64,000 nt of DNA from Jatrophihabitans sp. (GCA_036389035.1 DASVQQ010000002.1:1-64000), one strand, 5' to 3'. Positions 24,384 to 34,186 are shown, counted from the first letter of the stretch. The notes: generated by a model not told the origin, from the sequence alone. A program made the numbers and translations.

Positions 24384-26911
24384 CCCTGCATTATCGAATG
24401 CCGCCCGCCGACGGCGCGGGCCGGTGAGGTCCGCCCGGCCAGCAGGTCCGAGGCGGCCTGGACGTCCAGCGGCCGGGACAGCAGGTATCCCTGCGCCCGG
24501 CTGCAGCCCAGCGCCCGGACCTGCTGCAGTTGGCGCTCGTCCTCGATGCCCTCGATGGTGGTCTCCAGCGACAGCGCCTCGGCGACCTGGAGCACCGCGC
24601 GCAGCAGCGCCGCCCCCCGGAGCTCGCCGGTCAGCCGGTCCACGAAGGACTTGTCGACCTTGACCATGTCCAGCGGAAAGTTCACCAGCTGGCCGAGGGA
24701 GGAGTAGCCGACCCCGAAGTCGTCCAGGGCGAGCGCGACACCGAGGCTCTTGAGCTGGTTCAGCACCGTCACCACGTCCACCATGGGGGTGGCCAGGCTG
24801 CTCTCGGTGATCTCCAGCACCAGGGCTGAGGCGGGCAGCCCCGCCACCCACAGGGCCCGCTGCACCTCAGAGATCAGGCTCGGGTCCGACAGCTGGCGGG
24901 GTGAGACATTGACGCTGACGGTCAGCTCGCGATGGGCCGGAATGCTGCGCCGCCACTGGGCCAGCTGGTTGCAGGCCTGGCGCAGCACCACCGAGCCGAG
25001 CCGGTCGATCAGCCGGGACTCCTCGGCCAGCGCGACGAACTCCTCCGGCGAGATCACCCCGCGCTCCGGGTGCTGCCAGCGCACCAGCGCCTCCATCGAG
25101 ACGATCTGGAAGCTGCGCAGGTCCAGCACCGGCTGGTAGTGCACGATCAGCTCGTCGTGCTCGATGGCGTGCTCGAGGTCGGCCTTGAGGGCCAGCCGGG
25201 CCATCGCCTCGACGTGCATCGCCGGGGCGTAGCAATGGCAGCGGCCGCCGCCGTCGCGCTTGGCCGTGTACATCGCCAGGTCGGCGTTGCGCAGCAGGTC
25301 TCCGGCGTCCTCGTCCGCCGAGGGCAGCGCGATGCCGATGCTGGCCCGGATAGTCAGCGTCTGGCCCTCCACCACCAGCGGCGCCGACAGCGCGGCCAGC
25401 ACCCGCTCAGCCGAGTAGACGGCGTCATCGGCGCCGCTGAGCTGGCGCAGCAGCACCACGAACTCGTCACCGCCGAGCCGCGCGGCGACGTCGCCTTCGG
25501 CCACGCAGGTCTGCAGCCGTTCGGCGACCGCGATCAGCAGCGCGTCACCGGCGACATGGCCGAGGCTGTCGTTGACCGTCTTGAAGTCGTCCAGGTCCAG
25601 CAGCAGGACGGCCATGCTGTCCTCCCGGCGCCGGCTGGAGGCCAGCGCCGCGGTGACCTGCTGGATGAAGTAGGTCCGGTTGGCCAGCGGGGTCAGCGGA
25701 TCGGTGAACGCCTGGACCCGCAGCTCCTGCTCGAGCTGACGGTGCAGGGTCATGTCCCGGAAGCTCCAGACCCGCCCGACCGAGACGCCCTCGATCCGCT
25801 GCGGCTGGGAGTAGCGCTCGAAGAACCGCCCGTCCAGAAACTCGATCTCGTCGTGGCTGCACTCGGCCGGGGTCGCCATCAGCCGGTCGGCCTGCCTGGT
25901 GAACTCAGCCGGATCGACCAGCTGGTCCAGCACCGAGGCCCGCAGCTGCGCGTCCTGCCCGGAGGCCAGCACAGCCGGCTCGATCCGCCACATGTCGAGG
26001 AACTTCTGGTTGTGGCCCAGGATCCGGCCGCCCGCGTCGATCACCAGGATCCCGTCGGCGGTGGCGTCCAGCGTCGCCTCCAGCAGCGACATGGACAGCG
26101 TCACCCGGGCGTGCTCGGCGGCCCGCAGCACGGCCACCGACGCCAGGCTGGCCGCCCAGCCGGCCAGGTCGCCGTCCAGGTCGTGGGCCACCGCCAGATC
26201 CGGGTAATGCAGGCTCACCCGTCCCAGCGGGTCGCCGTTGGGAGCGGCGAATTCGGCCTGGTGGCTGGCCGGTCCGAACCGGTTCAGGTCCGCGGCGCCG
26301 AGCTCACCGCCGGAGCAGCTGAGGATCGAACGTCCCAACCCGGCGCCGGCCCGGACCTCGATGACGCAGCGCGCGGTGCCGCTGACCATCTCGGTGGCGG
26401 TGGCCAGCTCGATCAGGGTGGCCTCCAGCTCATCACCGCGGGCCACCCGCTCGACGATGTCGGCGTGCTCGGCGAGCAGCAACTCGGTGCGCTTTCGGGC
26501 CGTGATGTCATAGAGCAGTCCGTGCTGAATCGCGCCCTGCTCGACCTCGTCCAGCAACGCGTCATCGAGTACCCAGATAACCTGGCCGTCGCGGCGGATC
26601 ATTCGATATTCGACCTGGCAGCGACCATTGCCGTCCAGCATCGCTTCTGAGCGCAACACCCAGTCGCGGTCATCGGGATGCAGTTGTCGGGCCCACAGGC
26701 CGGGATCAGAAATCAGGTCTTCGGCGGCGAAACCGAGAATTTCCTGAATCTGCGGACTGGCATATATCCATTGCCCGTCCGCGCCGGACTCGGCGGCATA
26801 AATAGCCGCCGGCAGCCGGTCGACCAATCCGGCCAGTAGCAACTCACGCAGCTGAGCGCCACCGGTCTTGGGCCCTCCGGGCTCTGGACCGGACGCCTGC
26901 ATCGCATACAT
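24380..26911 (-). CDS. PAS-GGDEF-EAL cyclic-di-GMP turnover protein
   Basis: The protein has about 843 residues. The first PAS spans about 20-145 (YASPQIQEILGF...VEYRMIRRDGQVIWV). A GAF-sized region and a second PAS (DGILVIDAGGRILGHNQKFLDMW) follow. The GGDEF domain has RLGGDEFVVLL, an intact active motif for diguanylate cyclase. The EAL domain has MEALVRWQHPERG, ITESSL and ALDDFGVGYSSLG, also with the catalytic motifs present. It can therefore make and degrade c-di-GMP. No membrane segment is evident, so it is probably a cytosolic sensor. Several ATGs are close together; 26911 is chosen. It is followed by the GNAT gene with a 4-bp overlap. Confidence 0.92.
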   Translation of the reverse strand: MYAMQASGPEPGGPKTGGAQLRELLLAGLVDRLPAAIYAAESGADGQWIYASPQIQEILGFAAEDLISDPGLWARQLHPDDRDWVLRSEAMLDGNGRCQVEYRMIRRDGQVIWVLDDALLDEVEQGAIQHGLLYDITARKRTELLLAEHADIVERVARGDELEATLIELATATEMVSGTARCVIEVRAGAGLGRSILSCSGGELGAADLNRFGPASHQAEFAAPNGDPLGRVSLHYPDLAVAHDLDGDLAGWAASLASVAVLRAAEHARVTLSMSLLEATLDATADGILVIDAGGRILGHNQKFLDMWRIEPAVLASGQDAQLRASVLDQLVDPAEFTRQADRLMATPAECSHDEIEFLDGRFFERYSQPQRIEGVSVGRVWSFRDMTLHRQLEQELRVQAFTDPLTPLANRTYFIQQVTAALASSRRREDSMAVLLLDLDDFKTVNDSLGHVAGDALLIAVAERLQTCVAEGDVAARLGGDEFVVLLRQLSGADDAVYSAERVLAALSAPLVVEGQTLTIRASIGIALPSADEDAGDLLRNADLAMYTAKRDGGGRCHCYAPAMHVEAMARLALKADLEHAIEHDELIVHYQPVLDLRSFQIVSMEALVRWQHPERGVISPEEFVALAEESRLIDRLGSVVLRQACNQLAQWRRSIPAHRELTVSVNVSPRQLSDPSLISEVQRALWVAGLPASALVLEITESSLATPMVDVVTVLNQLKSLGVALALDDFGVGYSSLGQLVNFPLDMVKVDKSFVDRLTGELRGAALLRAVLQVAEALSLETTIEGIEDERQLQQVRALGCSRAQGYLLSRPLDVQAASDLLAGRTSPARAVGGRHSIMQG

Positions 26912-27426
26912 CGCCCTACCGCCATCTTGTCGTGGGGGTCCCCCCGGCCCCGGCCAAATCGACCACACAGCAAAATCACGATCCCATGTAATGCGCGCGT
27001 CCGCACCATGGATAGTTCCGGTCGAGAACCGAATTCCCGGTCTCGACGCGCCGCGACCAGCTGTTATTTGGCTACTGGCTGGTAATCGGCACTTTCATTG
27101 CGCTGTTTCCCAGTAGGGCGAGCTGTTCTTTCTCACGCGCGAACCCGCGCTGAAAGCACTCGGCAATTGACGCGCATGATAAGGAATAGTCAATCTTTTA
27201 CGGCAAAACGCTCCGGGCATATCGCTGCCCTCGAAGTGTGGCCGGACCCGACCGGGCCGACAAGGCACGGTGGCACCGGTGTCATCGAGGGTTACCGGCG
27301 CTGGAGGGGCCAACCGGAACGTGCCCGGCGCCGGCGGGCTGAGACCCGGCAGCGGCTGGGATTGCCAGCTCTGTAGACATTCGCCGAAATTTCGGGGCGC
27401 AGTATTCTACATCAAACGGACATTCA
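26912..27426 (+). other. Intergenic stretch without supportable gene
   Basis: About 515 bp between two divergent transcription units, with lower GC than the flanks. Open frames of 72-92 residues occur on both strands but have no plausible start signals or recognisable products. The left part must contain the promoter of the PAS-GGDEF-EAL gene. No tRNA or strong hairpin was found by eye. Confidence 0.5.
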
Positions 27427-27455
27427 TTGACAGTACATAGGCCAAAATATACGAT
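27427..27455 (+). promoter_or_regulatory. Sigma-70-type promoter of the oxidase-flavoprotein-exporter operon
   Basis: TTGACA at 27427-27432 is a perfect -35 hexamer. Seventeen bases later TACGAT at 27450-27455 gives a good -10. The predicted transcript start near 27462 leaves a leader of about 40 bases before GTG 27505. Confidence 0.65.
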
Positions 27456-27504
27456 CCGGCGCGTAGACAGGGGGCACACTGCCCGTTTCTGAGAAGGAGT
27501 TGGT

Positions 27505-28446
27505 GTGACCACTTCCGCTCTGCTGGATAGTGACGTCGAGCGGGCCTTTCCGACAGATCTCGCGACCGTCCCCGACCGGGATGCCAAGCTGATCTGCCTG
27601 CGCGAGCTGCACTCGCACTACATGGACTTCTTCGTTCCGCCCGAGCGCAGCGCGCAACTCGGCGAGTGGAGCACCCCGGCCCGGGTGGCCGCCATCGAGG
27701 CGGCCTGGAACTCCTACGAGGAGGCGCGGGTGCTGGCCGGCCCTGCTCTGCCGACCGCCGCGGCCGACTTTCGGGACTGGTATTTCGACTTCGCCTCCCA
27801 GCACGAGTACCACGACCTCTGCGACTACGTGCGCCACCAGGGGACGCTGCTCGACGTCGGAATGTTCATGCTGGCCGAGGAGAAGGTCGACGGCCGCTTC
27901 GACGACATCATCGCGCTGTCGCAGGTAGGCACCACGGGCGTCACCAAGATGACGATCGCGGAGAACTTCTGGGACGAGATGGGCAACGGCGACCCGGCCG
28001 GCGTGCACACCGACATGTTCGACCACTCCACCAGCTGGTTCCGCCGCGAAGTGGTGGAGCCGCGCGGGGTAGACCTCAGCGTGCTGGAGCAGCCGGAGGT
28101 CTACAACAACGCGGTCAACCTGCTGATGTACGGGCTGCGCCGGCGTTACGCGCTGCGCAGCCTGGCCGGCATCGGCCTGCTGGAGCAGACCGCGCCGGCT
28201 CGGTTCGGGGCCACGGTCGAGGCCTGCCGCCGGCTGGGAGTGCCCCAGGACGTGGTCCGCTACCAGGAAGTGCACGTGCACGTCGACGAGGACCACGGCC
28301 GCGAGTGGTTCGATCACGTCTTCACGCCGATCCTGGACCGCGCCCCGGAGACGGTGCACGAGATCGCCCTCGGTGTCGCCATTCGCGGCAACGTGGCCAG
28401 CGAGTTCTACCGCCGGGTCCGAGATGTCCTCTTCGGTCTCGGCTGA
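27505..28446 (+). CDS. Heme-oxygenase-like di-iron-type oxidase (iron-containing redox enzyme family)
   Basis: The protein has 313 residues, is all-helical and resembles the HDO/TenA-like fold. The metal-site signature ENFWDEMGNG...H is present with E153, E158 and H168. The C-terminal part has HVHVDEDHGREW, where D/H residues typical of this superfamily complete the site. HDO enzymes perform unusual oxidations such as N-oxygenation, fragmentation or alkene formation on amino acids and fatty acids. AAGGAG lies five bases before the GTG. A strong promoter is visible upstream. It is first in an operon with a flavoprotein and an exporter, which suggests production and export of a small molecule (inference). 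Confidence 0.78.
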   Translation: MTTSALLDSDVERAFPTDLATVPDRDAKLICLRELHSHYMDFFVPPERSAQLGEWSTPARVAAIEAAWNSYEEARVLAGPALPTAAADFRDWYFDFASQHEYHDLCDYVRHQGTLLDVGMFMLAEEKVDGRFDDIIALSQVGTTGVTKMTIAENFWDEMGNGDPAGVHTDMFDHSTSWFRREVVEPRGVDLSVLEQPEVYNNAVNLLMYGLRRRYALRSLAGIGLLEQTAPARFGATVEACRRLGVPQDVVRYQEVHVHVDEDHGREWFDHVFTPILDRAPETVHEIALGVAIRGNVASEFYRRVRDVLFGLG

Positions 28447-29098
28447 CGGGGCCTCGGCAGCTGACGCGCAGCCGCCGCTGCGGGGGGAGGACCTCTTCGG
28501 CCCGGAATCCCGCCAGTTGCAGGAGCAGTTCGACACCCGGCGGCTCGCCGACCGGTTGGTGCAGCACTTCGTCCGGCCGGGTCTCTCGCCCGAGCAGGCG
28601 AAGTTCATCTCAGGCTGCCGGATGGTCTTTCTCGCCACCGTGGACGCCGCCGGCCGGCCCGAGTGCACCTACAAGGGCGGTCGCCCGGGCTTCATCCGGG
28701 TGCTCGACGACCGGACGCTGACGCTGCCGTTCTACGACGGCAACGGGTTGTTCTCGACCCTGGGCAACATCCGGGCGACCGGACGGGTTGGGTTGTTCTT
28801 CATCGACTTCGAGGAGCAGTACCGGCTGCGGGTGAACGGCACGGCGCAGGTGGCCGAGCCCGATCCCGACGCCGACCCTGGAGCGCTGGTGCTGGTCACG
28901 GTGACCAGCGAAGTGGTCTATGACCTGTGTGAGCGGTACGTGCATACTATGCAGTTCGTACAGGAGTCCGAGTACTGTCCGGCGCCCGGCTACCAGCCGC
29001 CGCCGGCTCCCTACCTGGCCAAGCCGCTCTACGACGGGGTACGGCCCGGCCAGCCGCCGGGTGACCCGATCGCAGACAGCGGCGAGAGGAGCCCGTGA
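28424..29098 (+). CDS. Pyridoxamine 5'-phosphate oxidase-family flavoprotein
   Basis: The protein has about 224 residues. After a variable start, the split-barrel FMN fold is seen in FISGCRMVFLATVDAAGRPECTYKGG and FYDGNGLFSTLGNIRATGRVGLFFIDF. The C-terminus adds CERYVHTMQFV, a feature of the larger PNPOx-like flavin/F420 proteins. The ATG lies 23 bp inside the upstream oxidase gene, so translation is coupled. It probably acts on the product of, or supplies electrons to, the HDO enzyme; that is inference. Genuine PdxH is encoded elsewhere (39385-40134). Confidence 0.83.
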   Translation: MSSSVSADGASAADAQPPLRGEDLFGPESRQLQEQFDTRRLADRLVQHFVRPGLSPEQAKFISGCRMVFLATVDAAGRPECTYKGGRPGFIRVLDDRTLTLPFYDGNGLFSTLGNIRATGRVGLFFIDFEEQYRLRVNGTAQVAEPDPDADPGALVLVTVTSEVVYDLCERYVHTMQFVQESEYCPAPGYQPPPAPYLAKPLYDGVRPGQPPGDPIADSGERSP

Positions 29099-29099
29099 C

Positions 29100-30179
29100 A
29101 TGTCCAGCGTGACCGGAAGCACCAGCGACCAGTCCGCGTCGGCGGCGGGCAGTCCTGCGCAAGACCCCTCCCGCCGTCGCTCGAGCACCCGGTCGATGTC
29201 GCTGCTGACGATCGCGGCGGTCGCGTTCAGCATCCTGTCCTGGTCGGCGGCGTTCGTCGGCGTGCGCGACGCGGTGCGGCACTTCTCGCCCGGCTCGCTC
29301 GCCCTGTTCCGGTACCTGATCGCCTCGCTGGTGCTGGGCGCGATGCTGGCGGCCTTCCGGTTGCCGCTGCCCCAACGCCGGGACCTGCCGCAGCTGGCGC
29401 TGGTCGGCCTGTTCGGCGTCGCGACCTACAACCTCACCCTGAACTTCGGCTCCCAGTACATCAAGGCCGGCTCGGCCGCGTTCCTGGTCCAGACCGCGCC
29501 GCTGTTCACCGCCATCTTCGCCGTGCTGCTGTTGAAGGAGCGGGTCACCTCGATCGCGTTCGTCGGCATGGGGATCGGTTTCGCCGGCGCGCTGATGATC
29601 TTCTTCGGTGAGGGCAAGGAGGTGTCGCTGGAGCCGGCGGCGCTGCTCCTGCTGCTCGCGGCGTTGGCGTTCAGCCTCTTCTTCATCTGCCAGAAACCGC
29701 TGCTGGCCCGCTACAGCGCGATCCAGGTGATCACCGTCGCCGTCTGGCTGGGCACGCTGATGATGATCCCGTTCGGCCTGGACATCGGTTCGGAGGTGGC
29801 CGACGCGCCGGCCTCCGCGATCTGGATGGTGGTCTTCCTCGGCGTCTTCCCCGCCGCGCTGGCCTACGCCTCCTGGGCCTATGCCCTGTCCCGGATCCCG
29901 GCGTCAAAGGCGGGCAGCTTCCTCTACATCGGCGGGCCCACCACCGTGGTGATCGCCTGGCTCTGGCTCGATGAGGTTCCCTCCCTGCTGTCGCTGATCG
30001 GCGGCCTGGTGGCGCTGACCGGCGTGGTGATCGTCAACACCTGGGGACGGGTCTCGGCGAAGCAGGCCACCGCGAGGCAGGCCGAGGCGCAGCAGACCAC
30101 GGCGCTGGAGACCGAAGCGTTGGAGACCGCAGCGACGCCGACCGAGCCGAAGCGGGCCGGTGACCTCCCGAGCCGGTGA
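29100..30179 (+). CDS. EamA/DMT-family exporter
   Basis: The protein has 359 residues with ten membrane segments in two EamA halves (LTIAAVAFSILSWSAAFVGV ... FGVATYNLTLNFGSQYIKAG; then AALLLLLAALAFSLFFICQK ... LSLIGGLVALTGVVIVNTWG). The cytoplasmic tail is rich in Ala, Thr and Glu with heptad-like ETEALETAATPTE. GAGAGGAG lies upstream of ATG 29100, right after the flavoprotein stop. Family members export amino acids or metabolites. As the last gene of the operon it probably exports the operon's product (inference). The last codons lie within a 16-bp tandem repeat. Confidence 0.87.
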   Translation: MSSVTGSTSDQSASAAGSPAQDPSRRRSSTRSMSLLTIAAVAFSILSWSAAFVGVRDAVRHFSPGSLALFRYLIASLVLGAMLAAFRLPLPQRRDLPQLALVGLFGVATYNLTLNFGSQYIKAGSAAFLVQTAPLFTAIFAVLLLKERVTSIAFVGMGIGFAGALMIFFGEGKEVSLEPAALLLLLAALAFSLFFICQKPLLARYSAIQVITVAVWLGTLMMIPFGLDIGSEVADAPASAIWMVVFLGVFPAALAYASWAYALSRIPASKAGSFLYIGGPTTVVIAWLWLDEVPSLLSLIGGLVALTGVVIVNTWGRVSAKQATARQAEAQQTTALETEALETAATPTEPKRAGDLPSR

Positions 30180-30260
30180 TTTCCGCGGCCCGTGACCTCC
30201 CGGGCCGGTGACCTCCCGAGCCGGTGACCTCCCGGGCCGGTGACCTTCCGGGCCGGTGAA
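30157..30260 (+). repeat. 16-bp tandem repeat, 6.5 copies, across the EamA stop codon
   Basis: Units like CCGGTGACCTCCCGAG start at 30157, 30173, 30189, 30205, 30221 and 30237, with a half copy to 30260. Copies 2 and 3 are the most diverged. The TGA of the first complete boundary is the stop codon of the EamA gene, and every unit carries GTGA in register. Confidence 0.9.
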
Positions 30261-30277
30261 TGCGGCTGGGTGCGGCG

Positions 30278-31408
30278 CTACCGGTGCGCGTCGGCGAGCA
30301 CCCGGAGCAGGTTCTCCCCGGTCAGCGCCGCCAGCTCGGCTTCGGACCAGCCGCGCTCCAGCAACTCGGCGATCAGCGCCGGATAGCCGCTGACATCCTC
30401 CAAGCCGACCGGCAGCCGGTCACAGCCGTCGTAGTCCCCGCCGATGCCGACATGGGCCAGGCCCGCGACCTCGCGGACGTGCTCGATGTGGTCGGCGACC
30501 TGGGCGATGGTCGCGGTGGGCCGCGGCCGGCTATCGGCGGCGTAGCGGGCGGTGGCCGCCATCCGCGACTGCCAGTCCCGGATGTTCTCGCCCCGCTCCA
30601 CCATCTGCGCGCTCACCTCCTCGTCGAAGGCCCGGCAGTCCTCGCTGACGAAGGACGGCACGAAGGTCACCATGCAGAGGCCGCCGTTGCCGGCCAGCGT
30701 GCTCAGCACGTCGTCGGGCACGTTGCGCACGTGATCGCAGACCGCCCGGGCCGAGGAGTGGCTGAAGATCACCGGCGAGCTGGTCACCGCCAGCGCGTCG
30801 CGCATGGTGCCGGGCGAGACGTGTGACAGGTCGACCAGCATGCCCAGCCGGTTCAGCTCGGCGACGACCTCGCGGCCGAAGTCGTTCAACCCGCCCAGCA
30901 CCGGCTCGTCGGTGGCCGAGTCCGCCCACGGGACGTTGTCGTTGTGGGTCAGCGTCAGGTACTTCACGCCCAGGCTGCCCATCACCCGCAACACCGCCAG
31001 CGAGCAGTCGATCGAGTGGCCGCCCTCGGCACCCATCAGGCTGGCCAGCTTGCCCTGGCTCCAGGCCTGCCGGACGTCGGCCGCGGTGTTGGCCAGCACC
31101 ATCCGGTCCGGGTAGCGGGCCACCATCCTGAGCACCACGTCGATCTGCTCGAAGGTGGCGGTGACCGCCCGCTCGCCGGCCCAGCCGGCCGGCACGAACA
31201 CCGACCAGAACTGCCCGCCGACGCCGCCCTCGGCCAGCCGTACCAGGTCGGTGTGGGTGCGGCTCTGCCGCTGGCCGATGTCGTAGGCGTCGAGGTCGTA
31301 GTTGACCTGTTCCCTCAGCTCGAAGGGCAGGTCGTTGTGCCCGTCGATGATCGGGTGCCGGGCCAGCAGTTCCCGGGCAGCGGCGAGTGAGTCCACAGCA
31401 CTTGTCAT
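30278..31408 (-). CDS. M19 membrane-type dipeptidase
   Basis: The protein has 376 residues. The zinc motif DGHNDLPF is near residues 22-29. The bridging Glu lies in GAEGGHSID, and the His ligands in [17 protein letters not shown] and [14 protein letters not shown]. The barrel ends with GIGGDYDG. These are the hallmarks of renal-dipeptidase-type enzymes that cleave dipeptides, including D-residue and beta-lactam-like substrates. The start overlaps the stop of the MBL hydrolase gene by 4 bp, so both are in one operon. Confidence 0.93.
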   Translation of the reverse strand: MTSAVDSLAAARELLARHPIIDGHNDLPFELREQVNYDLDAYDIGQRQSRTHTDLVRLAEGGVGGQFWSVFVPAGWAGERAVTATFEQIDVVLRMVARYPDRMVLANTAADVRQAWSQGKLASLMGAEGGHSIDCSLAVLRVMGSLGVKYLTLTHNDNVPWADSATDEPVLGGLNDFGREVVAELNRLGMLVDLSHVSPGTMRDALAVTSSPVIFSHSSARAVCDHVRNVPDDVLSTLAGNGGLCMVTFVPSFVSEDCRAFDEEVSAQMVERGENIRDWQSRMAATARYAADSRPRPTATIAQVADHIEHVREVAGLAHVGIGGDYDGCDRLPVGLEDVSGYPALIAELLERGWSEAELAALTGENLLRVLADAHR

Positions 31409-32058
31409 AGCTGGACGCTTTCGCCGGCGTCCAGGTGCTTGAAGCGGGTCACGCCGTAGAGCTCGCCGACCCGGCTGAGCTGCCTCTCGTAGAGTCCGAG
31501 CCCGGTGCTGTTGAGCAGGCCGTCATGGATCTGGAAGGCCCGGGGGGCCCGCACCGAGATGGTGAAGTCCAGCGCCTCGGCCACCTTCGCCCACGGTGCG
31601 TTGATCGGCACCAGCAGCGCCTCGACGATCGCGTTGGGCACCGTGAAGGAGTCACCGGGGTGATAGACCGCGTCGCCCACCAGGTAGGCGACGTTGGCGA
31701 CCACCGGGATCGAGGAGTGGATCAGCGCGTGCTGCCCGCCGTAGGTGCGCACCTGCAGGCCGCCGGCCGTGAAGGACTGCGCCGGCCCGACGGCGGTGAC
31801 CCGCTCGCTCAACACCTGGTTGCCGGCCAGTTGGTCAGCGACCGCCAGCGGCGCCCAGACCTTCAGCGCCGGGTTGGCGGTGGCCGCCGCGGTCAGCTTG
31901 TCCACGTCGAGGTGGTCGGCGTGCTCGTGGGTGATCAGCACCGCGTCGATATCGGTGAGCGCCTCGGAGACCTCGCTCCAGGTGCCCGGGTCGATGACCA
32001 GCCGCCGGTCGCCGTCGGCGATCCGGACGCAGGCATGGCCGAACTTGGTCAGCTCCAT
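31405..32058 (-). CDS. UlaG-like metallo-beta-lactamase-fold hydrolase
   Basis: The protein has 217 residues. The zinc motif THEHADHLD is near residues 43-51, with further His at [10 protein letters not shown] and the Asp of YHPGDSF; a C-terminal H is in FQIHDGLLN. The N-terminus [25 protein letters not shown] is typical for UlaG/L-ascorbate-6-phosphate-lactonase-like proteins. Substrate unknown. It is followed by the M19 dipeptidase with a 4-bp overlap and is divergent from the photolyase gene. Confidence 0.87.
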   Translation of the reverse strand: MELTKFGHACVRIADGDRRLVIDPGTWSEVSEALTDIDAVLITHEHADHLDVDKLTAAATANPALKVWAPLAVADQLAGNQVLSERVTAVGPAQSFTAGGLQVRTYGGQHALIHSSIPVVANVAYLVGDAVYHPGDSFTVPNAIVEALLVPINAPWAKVAEALDFTISVRAPRAFQIHDGLLNSTGLGLYERQLSRVGELYGVTRFKHLDAGESVQL

Positions 32059-32105
32059 GGGAGGTACTTCACCACATCAGGCGGCAAACGCATACCGTCG
32101 AAAGC

Positions 32106-33458
32106 GTGCCCGCTGTGATGTGGTTCCGCCGCGACCTGCGACTTCTGGACAACCCGGCGCTGATCGCGGCGGCCGAGGCCGGCGGTGGCTCGGTGCTGGG
32201 CGTGTTCGTGCTGGACCCGGCCCTGCTCGCCCCGTCCGGCGCTGCCCGGCTGGCGGTTCTGTACCGGAGCCTGCGGTCCCTGGACGCCCAGCTGGGCGGC
32301 GACCTGGTGGTCCGCCACGGCCGGCCGGCGACCGTGCTGGGCGAGCTGTGCCGCGAAGTGGCCGCCGACTCGGTGCACTGCGCCGCCGACTTCGGCCCGT
32401 ACGGAGCGGCCCGGGACGAGGCGGTGGCGCAGGCGTTACCGGCGCCGCTGGTGCGGACCGGCTCGCCCTACGCGGTGCCGCCCGGCCGGCTCGTCAACGC
32501 CTCGGGCGCCGGCTTTCAGGTGTACTCGGCCTTCTACCGCGCCTGGCTCGCGCGCGGCTGGCCCGAGCCCGCGCCGGCCGCCCGGACCCAGTGGCTGCCG
32601 GCCGACCAGGTGCGCCGCGACGGCATTCCCGCCGACCCGCGACTGCCCTCGCAGCTGCGGCTGCCCGAGGTCGGCGAGTCAGCCGCCCGCCAGGCCTGGC
32701 AGTCCTTTCGCGACGGCCCGATCGAGCGGTACCGCCAGGACCGCAGCCGGCCGGACCTGGCCGGCACCTCGCGGATGTCGGTGCACCTGAAATGGGGCAC
32801 GGTGCATCCCCGGACCCTGCTGGCCGACCTGCGGCCGCAGCACGAGGTGTACCGTAAGGAGCTGGCCTGGCGGGAGTTCTACGCCGACGTCCTGCACCGC
32901 CGGCCGGACTCCGCGCGCGAGCACTACCGCACCGAGCTCGCCGACCTGCCGCACCCGACCGGCGAGCTCGCCCGGCAGCGGCTGGCCGCCTGGGCCGCCG
33001 GCCGGACCGGCTACCCGATAGTCGACGCCGGCATGCGCCAGCTGCTGGCCGAGGGCTGGATGCACAACCGGGTGCGGATGATCGTGGCCTCGTTCCTGGT
33101 CAAGGACCTGCACCTGGAATGGCAGGCCGGAGCCCGGCACTTCATGGCGCACCTGGTGGACGGCGACCTGGCCAGCAACGTCCACGGCTGGCAGTGGGTG
33201 GCCGGCACCGGGACCGACCCGGCGCCGTACTTCCGGATCTTCAACCCGAGCCTGCAAGGGCAGAAGTTCGATCCGGACGGCGCTTACGTCCGTCGCTACG
33301 TGCCCGAGCTGGCCGGGCTTCCGGCCGACCGCATCCACGAGCCGTGGCGCGCGCCGGGCGGCCTGCCGCCGGGCTATCCGGACCGGATCGTCGACCACGC
33401 GGCCGAGCGGGCCAAAGCCCTGGCCGACTACGAGTCGGTCCGCGCGGTGCGCCGCTGA
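32106..33458 (+). CDS. phr: Deoxyribodipyrimidine photolyase (CPD class I type)
   Basis: The protein has 450 residues. The N-terminal antenna domain begins VMWFRRDLRLLDNPAL. The FAD domain has RELAWREFYADVL-like KELAWREFY, GYPIVDAGMRQLLAEGWMHNRVRMIVASFLVKDL and DLASNVHGWQWVAGTGTDPAPYFR, including the Asn and Trp residues used for CPD binding and electron transfer. It repairs UV-induced cyclobutane dimers with blue light. The short gap to the divergent MBL gene (47 bp) implies overlapping promoters. The start is GTG 32106. Confidence 0.94.
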   Translation: MPAVMWFRRDLRLLDNPALIAAAEAGGGSVLGVFVLDPALLAPSGAARLAVLYRSLRSLDAQLGGDLVVRHGRPATVLGELCREVAADSVHCAADFGPYGAARDEAVAQALPAPLVRTGSPYAVPPGRLVNASGAGFQVYSAFYRAWLARGWPEPAPAARTQWLPADQVRRDGIPADPRLPSQLRLPEVGESAARQAWQSFRDGPIERYRQDRSRPDLAGTSRMSVHLKWGTVHPRTLLADLRPQHEVYRKELAWREFYADVLHRRPDSAREHYRTELADLPHPTGELARQRLAAWAAGRTGYPIVDAGMRQLLAEGWMHNRVRMIVASFLVKDLHLEWQAGARHFMAHLVDGDLASNVHGWQWVAGTGTDPAPYFRIFNPSLQGQKFDPDGAYVRRYVPELAGLPADRIHEPWRAPGGLPPGYPDRIVDHAAERAKALADYESVRAVRR

Positions 33459-33564
33459 CAGCTCCCGGCCTTTTTCGGCTCGGTTCGCGCGAATCGTCGT
33501 TTATTCGGCGTGAGGTGACTTAAGGTAACGACAGGAAAAGGCCCAGCCTGGTGAGGAGGACTCG

Positions 33565-34185
33565 ATGAGACGCGCTCTGTCTGCGAAGGACGAGGCGCGC
33601 GCCGGCGCGCGTTCGGACACCGAGTCACCCGCCTCCGACACCGTGGAGGCCGCGCCGGTCCGGCGTACGGTCGGCCTCAGCGGCCTGGCCGTCGCCCCCA
33701 GCGCCGCCGCCGGCCCTGTCGCCAACGGCCCGGTCGGGCCAGCAGCCGACCTGGGAGCGCTGCGCCGCCAGGCCGCCCAGCACGGCGGTCCGACCATCCG
33801 CCGGATGACCGTCGGCGGGGCCCCGGCAGCCACGTCGGTGTCCGGGGCGACCCACACCAAGCACGTGATGGCCGTGGCCGGCCAGGCCGCCGACGCCACG
33901 GCCGGTTACGGGTCGCGCACCTTCGTGACCGACGATGCGACGCTCATCGGGGCGGTGAACGCCGACGCCACGGACTTCGCGGCCGGACCGGCCCGGTCGG
34001 CCCGGGTCGACGTCAACGCCATGGTCCCGATCTACCAGTACGACAAGACCAACGCCCCGCCGGCCGGCCTGGCGGCCGGGCAGCCGGTCAACAGGACGAT
34101 CAACGGCGTGGCGACGAACTGCGAGATCGGCGCGGTCAAGACCGGCGCCGGCGACATCTCCATCACGCACTTCAAGAGGGCCTGA
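33565..34185 (+). CDS. Unrecognised 206-residue protein, first of a coupled pair
   Basis: The start is well marked by GAGGAGG seven bases before the ATG. The first ~75 residues are disordered-looking and rich in Ala, Pro and Arg with RR motifs (PVRRTVGLSG, TIRRMTVGGA). The last ~100 residues look folded (HTKHVMAVAGQAADATAGYG, SRTFVTDDATLIGAVNADA, VDVNAMVPIYQYDK, CEIGAVKTGAGDISITHFK) with one Cys. No family is recognised and there is no signal peptide. The next gene starts two bases after the stop. A leader-plus-core or toxin-like C-terminal domain are possible readings; neither is proven. Confidence 0.65.
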   Translation: MRRALSAKDEARAGARSDTESPASDTVEAAPVRRTVGLSGLAVAPSAAAGPVANGPVGPAADLGALRRQAAQHGGPTIRRMTVGGAPAATSVSGATHTKHVMAVAGQAADATAGYGSRTFVTDDATLIGAVNADATDFAAGPARSARVDVNAMVPIYQYDKTNAPPAGLAAGQPVNRTINGVATNCEIGAVKTGAGDISITHFKRA

Positions 34186-34186
34186 C

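Noticed and set aside
27098..27376. 92-residue open frame before the HDO operon
   Set aside because: No start signal and Arg-rich shadow-like content; it overlaps the promoter region of the next operon.
33480..33500. TTCGCGCGAA palindrome as a LexA box after the photolyase gene
   Set aside because: It does not match the actinobacterial SOS box spacing (TCGAAC-N4-GTTCGA) and lies downstream of the repair gene.
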